From Larkinella punicea (lineage in GTDB: Bacteria; Bacteroidota; Bacteroidia; Cytophagales; Spirosomataceae), in contig NZ_QOWE01000006.1 of assembly GCF_003334855.1 (NCBI RefSeq), forward strand, positions 1 through 64,000: 64,000 nucleotides of DNA, given 5' to 3'. Of the stretch, positions 27,089 through 34,374 are shown piece by piece. Numbering within the stretch: position 1 is the first letter of the stretch; the number at the start of each line of letters is the position of its first letter. The position numbers were made by a program, and so were the translations under genes. The notes below the pieces were generated by a model that did not search any database, was not told the origin of the DNA, and saw nothing but the letters and a program-made list of their open reading frames with translations.

Positions 27089-27541
27089 TCATTGCCGGTT
27101 TTTCGAGTCGATGACAATGGTTACCGGGCCGTCGTTGACCAGAGCGACTTTCATATCTGCACCGAATTCGCCGGTTTCGATGGGTTTTCCCAACTCGGCC
27201 GACAATTGCTGAATCATTTGTTCGTAAAGGGGAATGGCCACCTCGGGCCGGGCGGCATCGATGAAGGAGGGGCGGTTGCCTTTTTTGGTGCTGGCGTGGA
27301 GCGTGAACTGGCTGATGAGCAGGATTGAACCATCGACGGTTTTCAGATCCAGGTTCATCTTGTCGTCGGCATCACTGAAAATCCGCATGCCGACGATTTT
27401 TTTGCTCAGCCAGTCGAGGTCTTCGCGGGTGTCGGCGTGGGTGATGCCCAGCAGAATGAGAAAACCGGTACCGATCCGGCCTTTTACCTGTCCGTCGATG
27501 GTGACGGATGCTTCAGAAACACGTTGGATGACTGCAATCAC
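27089..27541 (-). CDS. dtd: D-aminoacyl-tRNA deacylase
   Basis: A 150-residue cytosolic enzyme that removes D-amino acids, and glycine mischarged on tRNA-Ala, from tRNA. The two family signatures are present: SQFTLHASTKKGNRPSF, including the catalytic SQFTL, and the Gly-Pro motif NDGPVTIVIDS at the C-terminus. The length is normal for bacterial Dtd. It is followed on the same strand by the array hairpin and preceded by a complex inverted repeat that separates it from mgtE. Confidence 0.97.
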   Translation of the reverse strand: MIAVIQRVSEASVTIDGQVKGRIGTGFLILLGITHADTREDLDWLSKKIVGMRIFSDADDKMNLDLKTVDGSILLISQFTLHASTKKGNRPSFIDAARPEVAIPLYEQMIQQLSAELGKPIETGEFGADMKVALVNDGPVTIVIDSKNRQ

Positions 27542-27553
27542 GAGGTAGTGGCG

Positions 27554-27664
27554 TTGTTATTTCAATATTCAGTGTTCAAAATTCAGTATTCGATATTTAG
27601 TTTTAAACAGAAAGGCTAAAATCACTCAATAACGAACGCTGAATATCGAATAATGAATAACGAA
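27554..27664. repeat. Imperfect AT-rich inverted repeat
   Basis: GTTATTTCAATATTCAGTG plus ATTCAGTATTCGATATT on the left pairs imperfectly with the complement of AACGAACGCTGAATATCGA plus ATAATGAATAAC on the right. It fills the gap between mgtE and dtd (both minus strand). Confidence 0.6.
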
Positions 27665-27668
27665 GGGG

Positions 27669-29021
27669 TTAAATACTCAGCACCAAACTGGCAATCAGAA
27701 AATAAACGCCGATGCCGATGAGGTCATTGACGGTGGTGATGAACGGGCCGGATGCGATGGCGGGATTGATCCCGAACCGGTTGAGCGCAATGGGCGTGAT
27801 GGTGCCCATAAACGACGCCAGCAAAACCACCGCCAGCAGCGCCAGCGATACCACCGGTACCAGGCGCGGTTCACCGATTAGCATACAATAGGAACCGGCT
27901 AACGAACCAATAATCAGACCGTTGATCAGGGCGACCAGCACCATTTTTGCCAGCCGTTGCCCAACGGTCGCGCTCAGGCCGGACTTTTCGGCCAGGCTCT
28001 GCACAATCAGCGACGCGGTTTGAATGCCAACGTTGCCACCCGTGGAGCCAATAATGGGAATGAAAGCCGCCAGAGCCGCGATTTTGCTCAACTGGACATT
28101 GAACGTATTGATGACGGTGGCCGCCATCAGGCTCCCGACGGCTCCGGCAATTAGCCACGGCAGCCGGGCACCCACCAGTTTCCAGATCGTATCATCCTCT
28201 TCTTCGACGTCCCCCGTAATCCCGGTAATGGCCTGAATATCAAGTTCTGCCTGTTCGGTGATCACGTCCACCACGTCGTCAATCGTGATCTGACCCAGCA
28301 GCCGTCCCTGCACATTCACCACCGGAACTGCATCCAGGTCATAGCGTTGCATCACTTCGGCCACTTCCTGAACCGGGCGGTAGGTTTCGACAAAAATGAC
28401 GTCTTCTTCGTAGATATCGGCGATTTTGGCGTTTTTCCGCGCCAGCACAATTTTCTTCAACGAAACCCGTCCCAGCAGTTTATCGGCATCGTCGATGACA
28501 TATACCGAATAGACATTCTCCACATTCTCAGCCTGTTGCCGGATTTCTTCGATGCACTGATTGACCGTCGTATTGATGTTGACCTTGATTAACTCCTTCT
28601 GCATCAAACCGCCGGCCACGTCCTCGTCGTAGTGCAGCAGATCGAGAATAAACCGGGCCTGTTCGCGATCGCTCAGGAGGGCAATGACTTCTTCGCGGGT
28701 CTGGATGGGCTGCTCGTTCAGCAAGTCGACGGCGTCATCGGAATCCATCTCATCGACGTACTGCGCCAGTTCTTCCGACGTGAAACTTTGCAAAAATTCC
28801 CGTCGATCGATGACTTCCAGGTTCGTCAGGATCTCGGAACCCACTTTTTTATCGAGCAAAGCCAGCAGATACCGGGCCATCTCGGTATCCAGTTCGTAGA
28901 GAATTCCTGAAATATCGGCAGGATACAGTTCTTCCATTTCCGCCCGCAACGTTTCGTCGTCGTGGGCTTCGATAGCCGTCTGAATGTGCTCTACGTATTC
29001 TTTGGTAAGCTCGAAAGTCAT
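27669..29021 (-). CDS. mgtE: Magnesium transporter MgtE
   Basis: 450 residues from the ATG at 29021. The open frame continues 24 codons upstream, but those codons come from repeat DNA. It has an N-terminal helical domain (1-120), two CBS domains (about 125-250, with DLDAVPVVNVQGRLLGQITI) and a membrane domain from about 275. The membrane domain ends with the conserved ASGPFITTVNDLIG, whose Asp lies in the ion pore of characterised MgtE. The channel admits Mg2+ and closes when the cytosolic domains are Mg2+-bound. Confidence 0.97.
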   Translation of the reverse strand: MTFELTKEYVEHIQTAIEAHDDETLRAEMEELYPADISGILYELDTEMARYLLALLDKKVGSEILTNLEVIDRREFLQSFTSEELAQYVDEMDSDDAVDLLNEQPIQTREEVIALLSDREQARFILDLLHYDEDVAGGLMQKELIKVNINTTVNQCIEEIRQQAENVENVYSVYVIDDADKLLGRVSLKKIVLARKNAKIADIYEEDVIFVETYRPVQEVAEVMQRYDLDAVPVVNVQGRLLGQITIDDVVDVITEQAELDIQAITGITGDVEEEDDTIWKLVGARLPWLIAGAVGSLMAATVINTFNVQLSKIAALAAFIPIIGSTGGNVGIQTASLIVQSLAEKSGLSATVGQRLAKMVLVALINGLIIGSLAGSYCMLIGEPRLVPVVSLALLAVVLLASFMGTITPIALNRFGINPAIASGPFITTVNDLIGIGVYFLIASLVLSI

Positions 29022-29029
29022 GGATGGAA

Positions 29030-29108
29030 ATGATGAATGATGAACGATGGATGATGAGTGGACTGGCTTATGACGCAATCCATCGTTCATCATTCACCGT
29101 TCATCATT
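29030..29108. repeat. Inverted repeat, family B
   Basis: TGAATGATGAACGATGGAT on the left pairs with its complement at about 29079-29097. Flanking copies of ATGATGAAYG extend both arms. The right arm overlaps the last codons of rsmA. Confidence 0.75.
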
Positions 29109-29938
29109 AACAAGGTAAGTTGAACAAACTCCGGCACGCCCAACTGTTCGGCGCGTTTATCCAGTAAAGGGTGAGACAACATGGACTCCGGAGGGTTTAA
29201 CGGTTTCAGGGCATTTCGCAGTGTTTTCCGCCGGTTGTTGAAGCCTTGTTTAACAACCTGAACAAATTTTTTCTCGTCACAGGGCAAGGCAACGACAGTG
29301 TTCCGCCGGAGACTGATGACCCCCGACTGGACTTTTGGCGGTGGCGAAAACACGCTGGCATCCACCGTAAATTCATACCGGATGTCGTAGTAAGCCTGCA
29401 ATAAAACACTCAGAATCCCGTAGTCCTTGTTGCCCGGTGGGGAAGCAATGCGTTGAGCCACTTCCTGTTGCAACATACACACCACTTCCTGCACCTGCTG
29501 GCGATGGTCTAAAACCTTGAATAAAATCTGCGACGAAATGTTGTACGGGAAGTTCCCGATGATGGCAACGGGTTCCTGAAACAGAACCGATAAATCTTTT
29601 TTGAGAAAATCACCGTCCAGAATCCGGCCGCGCAGCATGGGAAAATGAGCCGTGAGGTAGGCGATGGATTCGGTGTCGATCTCGATGACGTGCGTTGTGA
29701 ACGGCAGATCGGGGCCGAGCAGATATTGCGTTAGCACGCCCATACCGGGGCCGATTTCCAGCACGGTTTTGTAGCCATTATGGCCGGAAAGCAGCCCTGC
29801 GATGCGTTCGGCAATGCTGAGGTCTTTCAGAAAATGTTGCCCCAGGTGTTTTTTAGCACGAACGGCATCACCCCGGAAGGACTGTTCCCGGTCTGACGTG
29901 GCTCGCTTTGAAGGTTTTCCGTAAGAACGCACAGGCAT
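29090..29938 (-). CDS. rsmA: 16S rRNA dimethyladenosine transferase
   Basis: 282 residues from the ATG at 29938. It dimethylates two adjacent adenines in the 3' hairpin of 16S rRNA during 30S assembly. Motifs are KKHLGQHFLKD, the SAM-binding LEIGPGMGVLT, and the catalytic NFPYNIS. A TTG eight codons upstream is excluded because the TACCTTTG -7 box overlaps it. An unusual basic leader (about 25 residues, RSYGKPSKRATSDREQSFRG) precedes the conserved domain. The last residues, MMNGE, are encoded by the arm of a family B repeat. Confidence 0.95.
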   Translation of the reverse strand: MPVRSYGKPSKRATSDREQSFRGDAVRAKKHLGQHFLKDLSIAERIAGLLSGHNGYKTVLEIGPGMGVLTQYLLGPDLPFTTHVIEIDTESIAYLTAHFPMLRGRILDGDFLKKDLSVLFQEPVAIIGNFPYNISSQILFKVLDHRQQVQEVVCMLQQEVAQRIASPPGNKDYGILSVLLQAYYDIRYEFTVDASVFSPPPKVQSGVISLRRNTVVALPCDEKKFVQVVKQGFNNRRKTLRNALKPLNPPESMLSHPLLDKRAEQLGVPEFVQLTLLMMNGE

Positions 29939-29959
29939 GATTTGACAATTTTGTTCCTG

Positions 29960-29967
29960 CAAAGGTA
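29960..29967 (-). promoter_or_regulatory. Putative -7 box for rsmA
   Basis: CAAAGGTA reads TACCTTTG on the minus strand, an exact TAnnTTTG match 22 bp upstream of the ATG at 29938. It helps decide the start. Confidence 0.5.
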
Positions 29968-30059
29968 CACCGACGGTTGATGGAACCGTATAAAATTCGT
30001 GGCATTTCCTGAGGGAATTGGTTAATTTTACCGCTTTCGGAGTAATACGTCATTTATTC

Positions 30060-30680
30060 ATGCACAGAGGTGTTATTCATTACGATGAGTTGACGGAATG
30101 TGGGCTGTTCAAGGATGCAAGTGGTCAGATTCATATTTTTCGCAAGGGCGATCCAGTCTATCGGCATGTCTGGACGTATGAAGTCGCCGAAAAACCGCCG
30201 GTAGGGGCTGTAATGCCCGTTATTCAGCCTGATCGCCGACCATTGGGGCCACCGCTGCTGGTCGAAAAACCGCTGGAAGCCATGCCTCGGGCGAGTTCGG
30301 CGGGGTTGCCGCCCGCCCGGGTGGGTTTGCTCAACTGGATCGGGATGGCATTGTCCGGACTGGCCTTGCTGTTGTTGATCAACATCGGAGGAGAGCCGCG
30401 CAAAGACGGCGTGGGCAGCAATCCCAAACTGATCGACTCCATGTGGGCCGTTATGGCGGGGGTACTGTTGCTAATCGAACTGATTTATTTCAGTGTGGGC
30501 GCGGCCCGCTGGCGCATACGTACGAATTACTGGGGTATCGTCGTTTGTACAGTATTTGCCAGCCTGTTAATGAGGGGTTGCGATCATTACGAAGCCGATA
30601 AACTCGCTGACGTTTATACCATTGTGTTGGCGATTCTATTACTGATCGTTTATTTACTGCCTAAACAAAAAAACGGTTGA
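30060..30680 (+). CDS. Four-helix membrane protein, first gene of the cytoskeleton-like cluster
   Basis: 206 residues from the ATG at 30060. A soluble N-terminal part of about 85 residues starts HRGVIHYDELTECGLFKDAS and ends in a Pro-rich linker (PDRRPLGPPLL). Four hydrophobic helices follow (WIGMALSGLALLLLINIG; MWAVMAGVLLLIELIYFSVG; YWGIVVCTVFASLLM; IVLAILLLIVYLLP). No family is recognised. It is divergent from rsmA and is the first of eight plus-strand genes that lead into the tubulin-like and Hsp70-like genes. A 44-bp perfect hairpin begins 5 bp after its stop, so whether it is co-transcribed is open. Confidence 0.7.
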   Translation: MHRGVIHYDELTECGLFKDASGQIHIFRKGDPVYRHVWTYEVAEKPPVGAVMPVIQPDRRPLGPPLLVEKPLEAMPRASSAGLPPARVGLLNWIGMALSGLALLLLINIGGEPRKDGVGSNPKLIDSMWAVMAGVLLLIELIYFSVGAARWRIRTNYWGIVVCTVFASLLMRGCDHYEADKLADVYTIVLAILLLIVYLLPKQKNG

Positions 30681-30684
30681 AGGT

Positions 30685-30791
30685 ATTTTGCCCCCAACCG
30701 AATCGTCGGCCCGGCCCCTAAAGGGGGCTTTTGATCCTGAGTTTTTGGCCCCCTTTAGGGGCCGGGCCGACGATTCGGTTGGGGGCAAAAT
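30685..30791. repeat. 44-bp perfect inverted repeat, family D
   Basis: Arms 30685-30728 and 30748-30791 are perfect reverse complements over 44 bp, with a 19-nt loop. The arm begins ATTTTGCCCCCAACCGAATC and contains CGTCGGCCCGGCCCCTAAAG. A near-identical element is at 32137-32229. They bracket the VWA-like lipoprotein gene. Confidence 0.95.
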
Positions 30792-30858
30792 CCATATTGA
30801 GCAAGTAACCGGCCTGGAACCGGTTTCAAACCAGATACAAGACGACGTGCACAAACGA

Positions 30859-32130
30859 ATGAATCAACCACCCCTGCGGGCCACCAGCCTGTTTTTTCTG
30901 GTACTCCTCCTGTTTTTCCAAAGCTGCGGCCGGAAAGAAAAAAAGACCGAAAAACCGCCCGAAGCCAAACCCGCCGGCATCAGCAACATCCTGTTTTTTA
31001 TGGAAACGTCGGCCAGCATGGGCGGCTACCTGAAAGGTGAAACGAATTTTAAAGTTGCGGTTTCTGAGGTCGTTACCAAACTGAACCAGATTGCGCCGGT
31101 GGAAGTCTGGACCATCGCCGGAAAACCCAAACCTGTTGTGGAAGGCTACAACCAGTTTGTGGTCAATCTGGCGACAACGCCTTTGGCCACGGAGCGGAGT
31201 TCGGAATTGCACAAAATTTTCAAGGAAGTGGGGGCGAAGGCGAAGGGCAATACCGTTGCCCTGCTGGTGTCGGATTGCATTCTGTCGTTTCCGGATGCCG
31301 AAATTCGGAAAAACCCGGAAATCAACCGGCAAAATGCCGAAAGCGTCCTGAAAAGCCAGATCAACGACCAGTTTGCCAGCCTGAAAAAGCAGGGCATCAG
31401 TGCCACGGTTTTGGCCTATAGCTCCGGTTTCAACGGAACTTATTACGATTACCAGAATAACAAACACAAGCTGACGGGCGAATCCCGGCCGTTTTACATC
31501 TGGATTATTGGCAAGCAGGAGCTGGTCGGCGATCTGAACCGGAAACTGAGCGAACTGATGATTACCAAACCCGCCAAGCAACTGGATTTTGGAGCCAGCG
31601 GGGCGTTGAAACAGTTCGACCTGTTCTTTTCGTTGAATAAAAAAGGCGAGTGGCGCGCCGAAAAAGCGGGCCTTGCCGAACTGACGGTCAAACCGGCGGC
31701 CCCGGCTGAGTTTGCGGTGGGCGTCAACCTGAACGGATTGCCGGGTTACGCACAGGTGGAAGATTTCATCCGGAAAAATCTGGTCGTAACCGCTCCCAAT
31801 GCCACGGTCAAACTGATCAATGTCCAGAAAAAAGAAAAAGTCGCTACCAACCGGATCAAGGAACGGGAACTGAAACTGCTCAACCAGAACTCCCACGTGC
31901 TGACGTTCCGGGTAGAAAATCTGTATGACGACAAAGCCGACGTTGCCATAAAATTGCCGGTGCGGTTTGATGACTGGTATGCCAGCGGCTGGTCGACCAT
32001 GGATGATCGGACTTCCACCAGCCGGTTTAATAAAACTTTTGCGCTGGTTCACCTGATGAATGGCGTCAAGGAAGCCTACCAATCGTCGAACAACGATTTT
32101 CTGGTGCTGAATTTAAAATTGGAAAAGTAA
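30859..32130 (+). CDS. VWA-like lipoprotein
   Basis: 423 residues from the ATG at 30859. The frame is open to 30688 only through repeat DNA. The lipobox is FQSC (Cys about residue 23), followed by a Lys/Glu-rich linker. The domain from residue 40 begins NILFFMETSASMGGYLKGE, a VWA-like first strand in which the metal-site motif DxSxS appears as ExSxS. VALLVSDCILSF matches the fourth strand. The C-terminal half (from about residue 270) is a beta-rich region with no recognised family. An envelope VWA partner next to a tubulin-like GTPase suggests an adhesion or anchoring role, which is inference. Confidence 0.75.
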   Translation: MNQPPLRATSLFFLVLLLFFQSCGRKEKKTEKPPEAKPAGISNILFFMETSASMGGYLKGETNFKVAVSEVVTKLNQIAPVEVWTIAGKPKPVVEGYNQFVVNLATTPLATERSSELHKIFKEVGAKAKGNTVALLVSDCILSFPDAEIRKNPEINRQNAESVLKSQINDQFASLKKQGISATVLAYSSGFNGTYYDYQNNKHKLTGESRPFYIWIIGKQELVGDLNRKLSELMITKPAKQLDFGASGALKQFDLFFSLNKKGEWRAEKAGLAELTVKPAAPAEFAVGVNLNGLPGYAQVEDFIRKNLVVTAPNATVKLINVQKKEKVATNRIKERELKLLNQNSHVLTFRVENLYDDKADVAIKLPVRFDDWYASGWSTMDDRTSTSRFNKTFALVHLMNGVKEAYQSSNNDFLVLNLKLEK

Positions 32131-32136
32131 ATAATA

Positions 32137-32229
32137 CCCCCAACCGAAGCGTCGGCCCGGCCCCTGAAGGGGGCTTTTGCCAGATGCTAAAGCCCCCTTT
32201 AGGGGCCGGGCCGACGCTTCGGTTGGGGG
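32137..32229. repeat. 39-bp inverted repeat, family D
   Basis: Arms 32137-32175 and 32191-32229 pair over 39 bp with a single G-T mismatch, which would be a G-U pair in RNA. The core CCCCCAACCGAAGCGTCGGC plus CCGGCCCCT differs from the 30685 element mainly at one base (AAGCG against AATCG). Confidence 0.95.
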
Positions 32230-32260
32230 CAATAAAACACAAATACTAACTTTCATCCCC

Positions 32261-32635
32261 ATGTTTGTAACCCTGTATGAACTCTGGCTGGGCCAGAACA
32301 ATGACCCTATCTACGCCGACGAAATCTTTACGCCCGTTGGTCTTCTTACCCTCTTGTTTTCGCTGGGCCTGGCGGCCTTGTTTTACCTGATTCTGGGACG
32401 CTGGAAGTCCATTTTTTACCGCACCTCCCATTGGGTGATCATGCTGGTGATCGCTGGTATTTTCGGATTTGGGTATGCGGTCTGGTTCGCTCTCGATGCC
32501 ACCGGTGCCGAGGACACCGACAGTTACATGCAGGGATTTGGGGGCGTAAACTTATTGTACGCACTAATTTACTTTTTCGTTTTTTCGTTACTCCTGAAAC
32601 GGTTTTCCATTTTTGCGAAGAGAACCCCCTTTTGA
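32261..32635 (+). CDS. Three-helix membrane protein of the cluster
   Basis: 124 residues from the ATG at 32261. It has a short N-terminal segment (FVTLYELWLGQNNDPIYADE) and three hydrophobic helices (GLLTLLFSLGLAALFYLIL; WVIMLVIAGIFGFGYAVWF; LLYALIYFFVFSLLL), with a basic C-terminus. No family is recognised. It lies between the VWA-like lipoprotein and the tubulin-like gene, separated from each by a long inverted repeat. It is a candidate membrane anchor or channel of the system. Confidence 0.7.
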   Translation: MFVTLYELWLGQNNDPIYADEIFTPVGLLTLLFSLGLAALFYLILGRWKSIFYRTSHWVIMLVIAGIFGFGYAVWFALDATGAEDTDSYMQGFGGVNLLYALIYFFVFSLLLKRFSIFAKRTPF

Positions 32636-32733
32636 CCGGGATTAAGCTGATTTTTCTGATTCAACTGATTTTAATAGAAGTACAATCTTGAATTGCATCA
32701 GTTCAATCAGAAAAATCAGCCAAATCCGGGTTC
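32635..32733. repeat. Imperfect inverted repeat
   Basis: The left arm, with GCTGATTTTTCTGATT, pairs with AATCAGAAAAATCAGC on the right, with further imperfect pairing outward (CCGGGATT / AATCCGGG). It fills the gap between the three-helix protein and the tubulin-like gene. Confidence 0.7.
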
Positions 32734-32746
32734 AGACCTTTTTTCT

Positions 32747-34243
32747 ATGAAACTATTTCTTTTTGGTATTGGTGGTACGGGCGCCCGCGTCCTTCGCTCG
32801 CTGACCATGTTACTGGCCGCCGGGTCCAAAACCCCCGCCGACCTGACCATTATCCCGATTCTGCTCGACATGGACATGCAGAACGGTGACACCGAACGGG
32901 CGTTGCGGGAGGTTGAACTCTACCGCGCCATCCGCCGGACGGCGTATAAAGACACCGCAGCCAGTCAGGGAAGCCAGACTGAACGGCGGACGTTTTTTGC
33001 CACGCCTTTGCAACCGCTCGGGACGCTTCAGGCCGAAAATGCGCAGGAGAAAATCGGCGATTCGGTGTTGCCCAAACTGACCGATCACGAGGGGACTTTT
33101 GAAGAGTTTCTGAGTGTCAGTAGCATGGACGACATCGACCGTGAACTGCTCAAGCTGCTCTATGACAACTCGGCCCGGCCCACGAGTGCGGAATTGAAGC
33201 TGAATTTGTCGGTGGGTTTCAAAGGAAATCCGAACATCGGCAGTGTGGTGTTCAACGCGCTGGAAGACTCGGCGGTGTATAAATATTTCACCGGCGCTTT
33301 CAACGACCAGACCGACCGGATTTTTGTCATCAGCTCCATCTTTGGGGGAACAGGTTCGGCCGGTTTTCCGCAACTGGTGAAGTTGTTGCAGCATCCGAGT
33401 CAGAAAATCCAGATCCGTAACGCCAAAAAAGGCGCGGTGACGGTGATGCCGTATTTTGCGCTGGAAGAAAACAGCCAGAGTGCCATCGACCAGAACCGGT
33501 TTTTGTCGAAAACCAAAGCGGCCCTGTCATATTACCAGACGCAGGTAAACATGGATGCGCTCTATTACATCGGCGACCGGCCCGGCAGCAAGCTCTATCC
33601 CAATGTGGAAGGCGGTTCGAAGCAGACCAACAACGCCCACGTGGTGGAGATGCTGGCGGCTGCGGCCATTCTGGATTTTGCCAATAAACCCGAAGCTGAA
33701 TTCAGCGATGCCAAGCGGTATTTTGAATACGGCCTGAAGCGCAACGACCGGACGCTCGACCTCCCGCATTTTCACGACCAGACTTACAACGGAATTCTCG
33801 AGCCGCTCATCCGGTTTGCCTACGCGACGAAATTTTTTACCGACTTTGTGCCGGCCAACCTGGGCGAAGCGTTTGCCAAAAACCTGGCGCTTTCGCAGAA
33901 CCTGCGTACCAACACGTTTTATACGTCGCTGGAAAATTTCATGACCCACCATTTTAAAAACTGGCTCAACGAAATGGCGCAGAATGACCGGGCGTTTTAT
34001 CCGTTCGACATGCTGAACGATTTCAATGCGATGGTACGCTCGAAGCGGATCGAAACCGGTTTCTTCGACAAAGGGCTCAGTGAGAAGTTTCTCCGGGACC
34101 AGGCTGGGAAAATCGAAAATACGTTCCAGACGCCCTTTCCGGAGCCGGAAAAGCGGTTTATGCAATTGCTGATTGAAATTGCGGAGAAAGCCCGTGAAAA
34201 ACTCGGCCCATTGAACCGGCAACTGTCGGATGCTGCTGTTTAA
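32747..34243 (+). CDS. Tubulin/FtsZ-superfamily GTPase-like protein
   Basis: 498 residues from the ATG at 32747. It opens MKLFLFGIGGTGARVLRSL, the first-strand glycine motif of the tubulin/FtsZ nucleotide fold. At residues 199-206 it has FGGTGSAG within ISSIFGGTGSAGFPQLVKLL, the tubulin signature loop (GGGTGSG in FtsZ). Further parts (VMPYFALEE, SYYQTQVNMDALYYIGD, TNNAHVVEMLAAAAILDF) fit the Tubulin_2-like family better than FtsZ. It lacks the standard FtsZ C-terminal tail and is longer. It should bind GTP and perhaps polymerise at the membrane. Its neighbours are a membrane protein upstream and an Hsp70-like ATPase downstream. Confidence 0.8.
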   Translation: MKLFLFGIGGTGARVLRSLTMLLAAGSKTPADLTIIPILLDMDMQNGDTERALREVELYRAIRRTAYKDTAASQGSQTERRTFFATPLQPLGTLQAENAQEKIGDSVLPKLTDHEGTFEEFLSVSSMDDIDRELLKLLYDNSARPTSAELKLNLSVGFKGNPNIGSVVFNALEDSAVYKYFTGAFNDQTDRIFVISSIFGGTGSAGFPQLVKLLQHPSQKIQIRNAKKGAVTVMPYFALEENSQSAIDQNRFLSKTKAALSYYQTQVNMDALYYIGDRPGSKLYPNVEGGSKQTNNAHVVEMLAAAAILDFANKPEAEFSDAKRYFEYGLKRNDRTLDLPHFHDQTYNGILEPLIRFAYATKFFTDFVPANLGEAFAKNLALSQNLRTNTFYTSLENFMTHHFKNWLNEMAQNDRAFYPFDMLNDFNAMVRSKRIETGFFDKGLSEKFLRDQAGKIENTFQTPFPEPEKRFMQLLIEIAEKAREKLGPLNRQLSDAAV

Positions 34244-34248
34244 AAAAG

Positions 34249-34350
34249 TTGTTTCGCGGAGTTGAGCGGAGGAATTCTGAGTTAAGCAGAGCTTTTTATC
34301 TTTTTTCCTCCGCTTAACTCTGATTTCCTCCGCTCAACTCCGCGAAACAA
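34249..34350. repeat. Long inverted repeat, family C
   Basis: The outer 26 bp of each arm (TTGTTTCGCGGAGTTGAGCG and onward) are perfect complements, and a diverged inner part (GAGTTAAGC) also pairs. It sits inside the operon between the GTPase-like and ATPase-like genes. It is related to the element at 20969-21066. Confidence 0.9.
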
Positions 34351-34374
34351 CCCCTCTTTGATCTTTCGAAACTC

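Noticed and set aside
29939-29962. TTG start eight codons upstream for rsmA
   Set aside because: The TACCTTTG promoter box overlaps it, so the transcript would begin downstream.
30685-30791. Ordinary intrinsic terminator
   Set aside because: The arms are 44 bp and perfect, there is no T-run after the stem, and a near-copy lies 1.4 kb away.
30688-30858. N-terminal extension of the VWA-like gene
   Set aside because: These codons are translated from the 44-bp inverted repeat and remove the signal peptide from the N-terminus.
30826-32082. 418-codon minus-strand frame opposite the VWA-like lipoprotein
   Set aside because: No signal or domain is present, whereas the plus-strand frame has a lipobox and VWA-like motifs.
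32747-34243. Canonical FtsZ
   Set aside because: The glycine loop reads GGTGSAG, the protein is longer, the conserved FtsZ C-terminal tail is missing, and no division genes are adjacent.
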